NCBI GenBank assembly: GCA_914767715.1
Contig: OU612069.1
Location: forward strand, 24,365,387-24,425,386
Direction: 5' to 3'
Length of the DNA stretch: 60,000 nucleotides
Origin: Membranipora membranacea
Taxonomy: Eukaryota > Bryozoa > Gymnolaemata > Cheilostomatida > Membraniporidae
Numbering within the stretch: the stretch's first letter is position 1; the number at the start of each line of letters is the position of its first letter. The notes under the pieces are model-generated. The model worked only from the letters and a program-made list of their open reading frames with translations, searched no databases and was not told the DNA's origin. Below are positions 50,501-60,000 of this stretch, one piece after another. A program made the translations under genes and the position numbers.

Positions 50501-53500
50501 ACTCTCATAGAAAGGTTTTCACACATGCAAGGAAAGCCGCTTGAGCAGAAGCAGAACTGCAACAACGCTGATTAAGCTATTCAAACTGACTTCACCTGCA
50601 TTTTTGTTCACTGGTTTGAGAAAAGGATGTACTTATTACTGAACAATAGAGTTCGTAAAAGACTTGCGGTTAAAATGTGCCATTTTATGACAACAGGAGG
50701 GATTAGTTATTGGTTATCAATATTGTTAGAGTACATTTGGTGTCTAAAGGTAATATTGTACAAATCAATAAAGATTGATGGACATCTAAGTTGTTATTTA
50801 CCGAGAGTTGTGATGAGATAACCCTGGATAACACACCAAGTTCCATCCTCTCTACCATCTGTCTGAAGCGAGAATGAAATATGGAGTAGAAATTAATTAA
50901 GAAGAGAAAAATAAGTAAGCACTTACAGATGACTGCGAAAGGGACCCTCAAGAGATTATCTGTTGTACCAATACATACCAATGCAGAACCAGTACCATAT
51001 AGTATTTCGAACGCAAATTTTGTCAGCCTTATGTCAATGACCTATTAGAATGTCAATCAATGCAACCTTCAGACTGTTCCCGGCTGTGACCAAAACAACA
51101 ACAAAAATTATCTTTTTATCCACACTGTTTTAGTATTTTGGCATTTTTTGACTGGCAAAGTGTGCAATAGCAGATTTTATTGAAAAGAAAATGTTGACAT
51201 TTTGCGTTCCAGCTTTTATGGTCTCTATGGATCGCTGCTTAACTATCCCTATTATTACAGTAACTCATAATCTTAGATCAATTTATATTTACCTAACCTA
51301 TGAGTATATGATATCTGCTTTCAAAATTGCTTGCAACTATCGATTAAAATATGTAATTTGTGTTGATTAAAAACACTTTCTACCTCATAACTCAGTATTA
51401 TGAAATCAAAGATATTTTGAACAGTTCCAATTCATATTTCTGACAGCCTATCAATGGTGAAACAGTGATGTCTTGAACAGAAGAATACTTGGAATATTTA
51501 TTTCCTGATGATGCCTATTTAGGCAAGAGCCGATGCAATAACAATAACAGCTTACCAACCAACTTACCAACAGCTTAACTCTAACTTACCAAACAGAATG
51601 CCACTCCTTCTACTAGATTGGATACTAGTATATACACAAACACCCTCTACAATATAAACAGTACTTAAAGACTTTGTTTGAGGCTGCTCTTTTGTATCAC
51701 ATCTTATTCTCCATATTTTATTCTATCATGTGAGCAATTTTCAGCTTTAGAATCCAAATATTGAGGAAGTTATGGCCTCTCAAACTTCCAGGGTGATTGC
51801 CTTCAATCAGCATTGGGAATAAGCTGATGTTTTCCCTGGGGTATGTCACAACCATAGACATGTGACATAGACATTATGAGTTATTAGTTAATACACTAAT
51901 GATCACACAGATAAGATGATGATCAAAATTCAGAACGGGTCCCCATACCTATAGGCAATGACGCTACCATCACGCCACTTGGACAAACTAGGATTGCTAG
52001 TACTCAGTTCATTAAAAGTATTTTGGCTTCAAGTTGCTGTAAAGTTATCTTCTCATTTTCATGCAATGTCGTACTTATTATGAGTTAGAAGTTATCCCAC
52101 TTTGCCTAATTTATCATATCCCGTCCTTGTATCCAGGTAAACATACAAAAATGAGAGAATTCTTTACAGAAGAAGAATCTAGGATCAAAATTGAATGTCT
52201 CCAAATATCAGAAATTATACCAGCATACAAGCTCTCCCTGTATACAGGTTTTATTTCAAACTCCAAGCACCAAGCAGAACAATCATTTGTGTCAATCTGG
52301 TTAAATAACTCTCCGTAAGATAGCTGCAAGATGGCAATAGAATAGATAGCGATAGATACTTGATTTACTATTTCCAATCCAAATTCAATACTACTGGTTC
52401 TAATTTTTGCTGGATGGGGTCAAAGTTTTTGAGTGGGGGGGGGGATTAAATGAGGTCGCATAATTCATCTACTGGTAGGCCTACTTGTGTCAACCGACCT
52501 TACCCAGTGATATGAATTAAATTTAAGCCAGGGATACCCATCAAACAGTTATGAAATATTTCAATCCTAAGAAACACACAAGAAGGCCTGACACTATCAC
52601 ATTTTAAACAAGGATTGATTGAGGAAACAATGTCAATTAAAAATTACTGAAGATTTTTAGGGTTGTTTCAGACATAAATTAATGTCTTTCAAGTAAAATT
52701 TTAAAGAATAGATTGGGCAGTGCTTCTGATTTGTGCGAAAATAAATGTCACGTTAAAATTCCAAATCCTTCCCTCAAAGAAGCTTTAATAGTAGTAGTAT
52801 TGTTATTATGAAGGCATATTATATCAGATATAAAATAACTCTGGTTTCTAGTTACTATTTGATTATGTAATATCAGGGCTCTCAACCTGGGAGGATTCGA
52901 AACCGGAGTTTTGATATTAGCATGTCCCATAGTGGTATTTTAAAGGTGTAAAACGCCCTGAGCATAAACAGCTGAGGGTACGTCTGAGATGGCACCAAAA
53001 AATTGTCGGTTGAAATTCCTGAGATTTGAAGATTATGTGCAAATAATAGCCGGCAAAGCAAGTCAAAGAATGTATAATCAATAAAAACCTAGAGCATTTC
53101 TTGTAAACATAAAATCGTAAATAATTTTAGATTCGATCCAGATGAACCGATTCATATGGAATAACCAAGGCCATCGCAACAGGTGAAAATGAATCCCCAT
53201 GATGTAAAAATATGTTTGTAAAAATATTGTTTTAAAGGCTGACGAATCGAGCCGCCAGGGTAGAAAGGCATATAATTGATGTAATGTGATGCTATTTAAA
53301 TCATTGCCTGGATTTATCCAGTTCACCTGCAAAATGACTTTTTTAACATTCCTAAAATTCAAATTTCTATTTAGCGATAATAATCTATTTGCAAATCACT
53401 GGGATTGGCAGTGCAATAAGAGCATAGCTTATCACAAATGAAATCAAATACCCACAACAAATACCACACATTATTCTCATGCAAAAGTTTGATGTTGCCT

Positions 53501-56500
53501 GGATTTATCCAGTTCACCTGCAAAATGACTTTTTTAAGATTCCTAAAATTCAAATTTCTATTTAGCAATAATAATCTATTTGCAAATCACTGGGATTGGC
53601 AGTGCAATAAGAGCATAGCTTATCACAAATGAAATCAAATACCCACAACAAATACCACACATTATTCTCATGCAAAAGTTTGATGTTGCCTGGATTTATC
53701 CGGTTCACCCGCAAAATCACTTTTTTAACATTCCTAAAATTCAAATTTCTATTTAGCCATAATAATCTATTTCGCAAATCACTGGGATTGGCAATGCAGT
53801 AAGAGCATAGCTTATCACAAATGAAATCAAATACCCACAACAAATACCACACATAATTCTCATGCAAAAGTTTGATGTTATCTTTATTATTCATCTCTGC
53901 CAAAAATTAGCAATGCAAGCAAGGTGATCTAGAATAGAGTACACAATAAGAGGCAAACGCAATAAATAAAGAAAGCGACTTCAACAACAAGCAAACCAAT
54001 CCTGAGGTGCTGTCAGCAACCAGCAGAAAACACCACTTGAACAAATTGACAATGCAGTTGCAAATTCCTTGTCACCAATGAATTAATTATTTCAATGGGC
54101 TGTCACAACTATCCACACCAAAAAATAATTTAGATACGATCACTTTGGATATTATTAGTAGTGCCCGGGAACATGGCTTCTCAATATTAAGACGCTGCCA
54201 AGCTGAAAGTCAATCTATCGGCTATTAAACAAGCAGATAAGACTTTCCTTGGAAAGCGCATTATTTTGCCACCTTCCAATGATATAAATGTCCAACTATC
54301 TGCTTAGAACATCAAGCAGTGTTGACCCTGTTATCAAATATGCATGTCATCTCAGTCTGAACCGAATTGCTTTGACAGAAAGGCAAGTTGGGGTGTAATG
54401 TGTTGATATTCAAATTAAAGACTAGATTCATTCAATCATGTAAAGTTCATTACAAGCTAAATTTTCAAAGCATTCTCAAATGCAAATTTGAATTTAGCCA
54501 TATCAATTTCACATAAATGACTTGAATAGGCAGCGCAGTGAGAGCATAGCTTATCACAACTAGAATCTAATACCTGATCATTTATTAATAATATGACGTA
54601 AATTATTGAAAGGCAACATTTAGCATTGTTTATATATTATTCATATCTGCCAACAAGCAAAATCTGAGTTTTTAGCTCACATTCTAAAATCCCCTGGGAA
54701 GCCTGAGTTGAACCTAAAACTCTGAGTAACTCGGGCTAAACCTGAGTGGTTGAGAGCCCTGGTAATATTGTCTGTGATATGTAATAAATCAATCAAATCA
54801 ATCAGGTGAAGACAAGAGAAGGCAGGGGAGGGATTTTGTTTTGCAGCTTAATTTGAGTTAGAAATTTTTCAAATGCAGTCACCATTAGCTCCTCGGCCAT
54901 ATGCCATCAACAGCTTGAAGTCAATATGGTTAGTTGGGTATCCAGATGAATCACAGTATGAAAGGTTTTTACTATGGTATCTACTGTCATGAGGATATTG
55001 CTCACTGTGTTAATGGCTGTGATGCCATACAGAGAGCAAAGAGTTACAGGGGCCTTAGCCTATGATAATATTCAAAATCGTATTTTGCTAACCTAAATTA
55101 TTAGCCATCCTTTTGTAAGCCTCTATAAATAATTAAATAAGCAATCACTACTAGTATGCCTACCTGTAAATATGAGAGCACTACATAGTAAATCATTCGA
55201 TTGTATGACTAAACAGAAAGACATTGCGACAACACAAACCATCACAAACCAACACAATTATGAGATTATGTTGACTTAATCTTGTCACCAAACAATAGCT
55301 CATGCGCCTGTTTTTAAAAACAATTTTAATTAGCCACACAATTACATATTTTATTATGTATAGCAACACATGATAACACTCTATGAGAAGAATGCTGTGT
55401 GTACAGCCTCTGCTTACAATTGATATTGCTAGCATAATGAATTACGCAGTGTTAACCACTTTCCAACTCCTATCTCAAGTTTAACTTATGAATCCCTATG
55501 CTCAGTACCAAGACATGCACATATTTTGGTAACCTTCCATTTATCATAATAGTTAGATTGCAATTCATTATTCATAGATCAGCCTCTTGCTAAAATCTGT
55601 AATCAAAGAGAAACCCATGCATACCAATTGACAAGCCCTCGGGGCTAACCAAACCCATGACATCCAACGCATGCACGCTGTGCGACTGACATTCTTAACA
55701 TATGTCACCAACTCTTAAATCCATCTCATTCTTGATAGCACACTTTCTGCATCAAACAATCGAAGCTAATAAAATATAATCTATTTTAACCACAATTTCT
55801 AAATTGAAAGATTCATACCCGTTTGTGTTGACTAAATAAGCCATCACAAAATTACAAAGATGTCTTTCCGAACCCACAGAGTAAGCATATTTTGGAGGCA
55901 TGTGTCATGTGAGATTATAATAATAATAATAATAATAATAGCCATTCACATTATGGTTGCACTAGCTTGCCATGCACTTCTAGTAGCTTGACTCAGGATG
56001 CTCTACTGGTCGTGGAGCAAGTCGATTGAATAGTATAAAACTCAAGCACTTTCTGGACGATTAGATGTTTGACAAAGGTGAAAAAAACCTATATATACAT
56101 GAAATTACAACTAAACTACACATGAATAAAAATTTTGTTGATATATTAATCGTTGAAATAAGATGGGAAACCAATCGAGAGCATTTGTGCCTAAGACTTG
56201 TTGCCACATTTGATTTTGAATGATGAGAATTCCTGCTAAATTACTGAATTCGAATCATTTAATTCATGATCAGAATATTTTGTAAAATGTAGTATTAACA
56301 ATTTATAATCTTTGGTAATCACGGTATAAAGCTACCAGTAGCAGATTATAATTATTGTACTTGTTGCATTTGGGACATAGGATTATTGTGCCTCATACAT
56401 CGATTGAATTGAAAGCTTGTTATAGAAGAGGCTTTGTTTAGACAAAGAGAGTATATCAAAGGCTAAGGTCTCTGGTGTATTGCGCAATCGTAAGCGCACA

Positions 56501-57377
56501 TCAGGCATACTTTCAAAAAACAGATATACATGTTACATTTTGCTTGCATGCGACTTACAATGATGCAAAAATTGGCATATCTGGACAGCCCTATTCTGAA
56601 TAACCAAAAGAAATTTGGAAGTAATCGGACGATTGGAAGTAGGTGTGCGATACATTACTTTGTTAGTAACGGCTGTTTTTTGTAGATTTCTTTGAGAAAT
56701 AATATTTTTTTAAATATTATTGTGTCTCATTGGGTTTATATTGGTATAATAAATAATTATATGTGGGTTTAGTTCACCCATGATAAATACACTTTCCTAG
56801 AGTGAAGTTCAAAGTTTGGTCAGGAGGAGGTAATCACCAAAATCAGCCAATACTTTTAATAAACTGAGTAGACAATATAGCTGATTGTTAGCGGCGTCGC
56901 CTGCAAAGCCATTTGGACCTGGGTTCGAGACCGTTACAGATTTGACCATTTTGATCATCAACTTATTTATTAGTGTATCGTAATAAGTATGATGGTTGTG
57001 ACATACCCTAGGGATTGCCAGCTGATTCTTACTGCCGATAAATTGCCGTCACCTTGGAAGTTTGAGAGGCCATAACTTCCTCAATATTTGGATTATGAAG
57101 CTGAAAATTGCTCACATGATAGAATAAAATATGGAGAATAAGATGTGACACAAAAGAGCAGCCTCAAACAACGTCTTTAATTTTGACTGATCTATGTAAC
57201 TTTGTCGCGGTAATGAATAAAGATTGTTGTCAATAATTGTTAAAAAAATGGTATCAAATACAGCATTACCTGATCGAAAGTTTGATGCATGCGAAACATC
57301 ATACAGATGGCTAGAGTCACCACATCAGCTGATATGGACAGAGAGACCACAGTTTTCTTAATAATTCTCAGTGCATC
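47525..57377 (-). CDS. cAMP-receptor-like 7TM receptor, copy 2 (first exon not in window)
   Basis: Nine exons match copy 1 exons 2-10 with identical lengths: 57270-57377, 50979-51041, 50802-50862, 49698-49794, 49183-49323, 48869-48986, 48346-48499, 47958-48068, 47525-47631. All frames and splice sites are intact, so it looks functional. The N-terminal exon was not found up to 60000 and probably lies beyond. Differences from copy 1 include TM1 CMMF for CLLF, TM2 FAFEILYGTGSAL for FAFVILFGTGFAL (a charged residue in the membrane), loop 1 VIQGYL for VVQSYL, and loop 2 DDFGLASMPYCWL for DDYGLASMPFCWL. The C-terminus is IDLKVY for IYMEAC. The intron between TM1 and TM2 is 6.2 kb against 0.86 kb in copy 1. 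Ligand is unknown. Confidence 0.88.
52876..54767. mobile_element. hAT-like non-autonomous element, about 1.9 kb, with internal triplication
   Basis: Termini CAGGGCTCTCAACC and GGTTGAGAGCCCTG are inverted, and GTAATAT flanks both sides (7 of an expected 8 bp). Bases 53306-53880 hold three tandem copies of a 191-bp unit (starting GCCTGGATTTATCC at 53306, 53497 and 53688). Its right end recurs alone at 40995-41325. No transposase is recognisable; the ORFs at 53371-53903 follow the triplication. Confidence 0.75.
54768..56880. other. Intronic sequence of receptor copy 2 with repeats only
   Basis: No exon was found. It contains a GGGGCTAACCAAACCC motif near 55637-55652 shared with the SINE at 17110-17312, and an AAT microsatellite at about 55915-55940. 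Confidence 0.5.
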
Positions 57378-57435
57378 CTGTCAAATGAAAATTAAATAGA
57401 TATTTATGTACAGTTATGAAGATGGTATAAGCTAA
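57215..57435. repeat. Resumption of segmental duplication unit 2
   Basis: It matches 40775-40985 around the TM1 exon (AAAGATTGTTGTCAATAATTG through AAATTAAATAGATATTT). This shows that the duplication originally continued without the transposon load at 51.66-57.2 kb. Confidence 0.85.
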
Positions 57436-58520
57436 TCAATGTCGATTAGTGAGCAAAGAATTTAGTAGCTATAAATCCTGGACCAAATCAGGTAAACCAA
57501 AGTGACAAAAGTGCCTAGTCTATGTAACTATGGGTATCACGTGTACCGGTATGCCCATCAAAGTCAAGCGTTTTCCAAAAGTAAATGCAATGTCTTTGAC
57601 AGTCCCTACAGACTGCATCAACTTCAAGTCCTATTTTTCTGCACAGTTAATCACCAAAATCTGCCACATTATTTTGTATTGCGGAGGATTGACTACAACT
57701 TATGATGGGCAATCAAGCACATATAAACTCGATGGTATAAATGGTCTTATTCCTAAATCCAATGATAATTTTTGGTATTGTACTCGAATCGCCAGCCAAC
57801 AGATACAAAAACAGGTATCAGGGAAGTGCGACTCTTTTCTTGACTTTAACAATTACTCTCAGTATCACTAGTAAGCTGGGTTAAAATTGGGTTAAAATTG
57901 CAAGTTTGTCTCTGTCGGAAAACTAAGAAAATATCACTGCCTTATTCGGCGCCAAATTGCTCTAAGTTAGCAAGCAGATCAGAGCAATTAGTAGACTGCA
58001 GCGGGATTCGAACCTAAGACCTCTAGCGCTTTTGCATTCGACTGAGCTGAGCTACCTCCTACTCCTAAACATACCGGCTTAGTAGAAATTTTTTACATTG
58101 TTTCATTATGGTTTCCTGAATAATTTTTCAATATCTTATGATCCACCATAAGAACTTCGGTAGGATGTTGGTATGCTGACATACTAAACCTAAGGTGAAC
58201 CTAACTGACTCGATTCCTATAGCAATAGTCTTTTGGGATGGCCCCTGCATCTTGTCAAAGAACAATATTTACTTTTATTCAATGAATATATTACGCAGGA
58301 ATTTTTCAATCGTTTGTACCCACTCTTCTCTTACTACGATCAATCACCAAACAAAGGAGGAAATAACCATAGAGTTATTATATACTCTAGAGTGAACAAT
58401 GTGTACAAAAATAGCAACAGTTTTTGTCCTACTTAATTATTGCGAAATCCATGACGCGCCCAATCTGGTTGTGCATGGCTAGTGCCTGTATCATATAATT
58501 TATCATTGAGAATTTAGGAA
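57436..58520. mobile_element. Non-genic sequence with a tRNA-derived SINE (about 57940-58065, minus strand)
   Basis: Read on the minus strand, the SINE head has box A-like GTAGCTCAGCTCAGTCG and a perfect box B GGTTCGAATCC, then a body with AGAGCAATTTGGCG that recalls the SINE at 17110-17312. The 113-aa ORF at 57530-57871 has no recognised domain. No receptor exon 1 was found. Confidence 0.55.
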
Positions 58521-58524
58521 TCGG

Positions 58525-59985
58525 GTATGAAAATTTAAGTTTTAGAGCGCTTATGGCCATTTTTTCGGAAAGATTTTCATGGGCCACTATGTGGAACACT
58601 TGTAGGTATTTTCACTTGCAGCCATTGGAAAATTTTTCTATGTTTTTCAATTAAAATAAGCCAAAACTCCAATCGCAAACAGCTAGCTTGTTTTTTCTAC
58701 TGCCACTTGCCAGCCATATAAGCTGTGTCCTGTCTCTCTTACTCATATGTTACACATTCAATGGGTTTATTTTATTTTTGATTAAATGAAGTACGAGTAG
58801 CCTGTGAACAAGTGATCTAAGGTGTAAAAGTTTGCAGCTTGCCTCATTTTCAGTCACAGTGTACATAAAGTCCGGATTCAGATTTGCTCTCCAGATAACA
58901 TTACTTTATTGAGGATATTATAATAAGTTTTTTTGTTTCTTATGTCAAAGAAGATCAATTAAGATTGGTGCCAAAATCAGATGTGGTGTTACTGTCAGTC
59001 CTCATTGCTGATTAGATCACTTTCTGCCTCTCTTATATTTTTATAGCATCAATCCATTTCTGACAGAGAATCACAGCTGTATGAAATGCTAACTCTGGTC
59101 ATTTCAAAGGATTGCACACTACTACACTAATCCCCCTTCCCTCAAAACTATGCAAACAAATGCACATGTATATGTCAACTGCCAGCGCTTTTACTGGAGT
59201 ATATACAAAATATTATGTATGATGCTGAAGTTGCCATCTCAATTAATTTACAACACAAACAAACAACCAAAGTCATAATTAACATACCAGAAGATTGTAT
59301 CAAACACCCACAACGACCAACCGCTCTGAAGCAATTGGTCCCTTATTTCAAGTATGGTGACAAATCAGAAACATCCGTCAACTTAAAATGTCACCTTAGT
59401 GAGTGTTTGTTCTGTAAAATCTGGAGTCAGACTGGATACGCATGTGAGTTTTCCATTCAAAGATTCACTTGATACTCAGCGACTTATCAAAAACGAAATG
59501 CATTAATTTATATGCTTTCAAAACCTGCTGTGTATGGTTGAATGGTTTTGCGAATTCAAAAACCAGAGGACACCACCAGAGAGGGAATTTAGAACTCTTA
59601 ATGAAATAGCCAAATCTAAACGCCGAATCTTACGTCAGAACCGCATGTAAATTGCTTCTGCTAATGACGAAACTTAGAGGCCGACTTTTAACCTCCAGTC
59701 AGCTTTTCCAGAAGCCATGTGTACACCTTGTACTGAACAAATAACATTAACTCACTTGATGGCTAACATATGAGTAAAAGAGACAGAATACAAATTATGG
59801 TTGGGCGAAATGTGGAAAAAACAAGCTAGCCCGGTTTTTTATTTCATCACAATTATGTGTTTGCGGTTGGGGTTTTGGCTTATTTTGATGGGAAAACATA
59901 GAAAAATTTTCGTATGCCTGCAAGTGAAAATACCTACAAGTGTTTCACATGGTGTGACATGAAAAATTTTTCTAAAACATAAATT
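58525..59985. mobile_element. Inverted-repeat element with arms of about 180 bp
   Basis: The left arm 58525-58720 and right arm 59805-59985 are inverted copies (ACACTTGTAGGTATTTTCAC and GTGAAAATACCTACAAGTGT; AAATTTTTCTATGTTTT; AATAAGCCAAAAC). Inside, 59215-59780 has broken coding-like pieces, including a Cys/His pattern (CTPCTEQITLTHLM, in a shifted frame) like LINE C-terminal regions. It may extend past the window end. Confidence 0.7.
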
Positions 59986-60000
59986 GTCATGCTCAATTCC

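Larger units (their letters stand above)
51664..57185. mobile_element. Foldback element, copy 3, split by about 4.9 kb of later sequence
   Basis: The left arm and centre are 51664-51990 (TTAAAGACTTTGTTTGAGGC through GATGATGATCAAAATTCAGA). The right arm is about 56885-57185 (GGTTCGAGACC through GCCTCAAACAACGTCTTTAA). Together they make the same palindrome as at 19936 and 29389. It sits in the TM1-TM2 intron of receptor copy 2 and is absent from copy 1. Confidence 0.75.

Noticed and set aside
52061-52318. 85-aa plus-strand ORF
   Set aside because: It lies in the interrupted foldback region with no recognisable domain, and the opposite strand is equally open.

Overview
The window is nuclear DNA from an invertebrate animal. 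It is AT-rich, with many short exons joined by GT-AG introns of roughly 100 bp to several kb, tRNA-derived SINE-like repeats, a non-LTR retrotransposon and several MITE and foldback families. There is no sign of bacterial or organellar sequence. The species cannot be named. The gene content (an RBM26/27 orthologue, a BTB protein, a secreted chitin-binding protein and cAMP-receptor-like 7TM receptors) fits an early-branching or lophotrochozoan marine invertebrate. Most real coding sequence is split into exons too short to show as long ORFs, so the genes were rebuilt by joining splice sites in phase.

Layout. 1-4385: no confident gene; it holds a 61-bp perfect-hairpin transposon. 4386-18720 (+): an 18-exon gene for an RBM26/RBM27-type nuclear RNA-binding protein (946 aa: PWI-like domain, RS and RGG stretches, CCCH zinc finger, two RRMs). 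Its intron 2 carries about 55 copies of a 26-bp minisatellite. 19.9-21.5 kb: a foldback element with an 882-bp hAT-type MITE nested inside it. 21828-24918 (-): a two-exon gene for a secreted protein with one chitin-binding (CBM14) domain and a long acidic repetitive tail. 24.9-27.9 kb: nothing confident. 27949-30994 (-): a BTB-domain gene.

33.3-57.4 kb: a tandem segmental duplication. Each unit carries a 7TM receptor gene on the minus strand (copy 1 complete at 36498-42172, 351 aa; copy 2 at 47525-57377, lacking its first exon in this window), with LINE sequence on the low-coordinate side of each unit. Copy 1 has a second, start-less duplicate of its first exon. Copy 2 has one intron swollen from 0.86 kb to 6.2 kb by transposons: a foldback element split in two by further sequence that includes a 1.9-kb hAT-like element. 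57.4-60.0 kb: a tRNA-derived SINE and a 1.4-kb inverted-repeat element.

The genes are not obviously functionally linked. The most notable points are the recent receptor duplication with divergence in TM2 and the C-terminus, the acidic chitin-binding secreted protein (possible mineral or matrix protein), and the splice-donor-like minisatellite that appears to grow out of a real 5' splice site.
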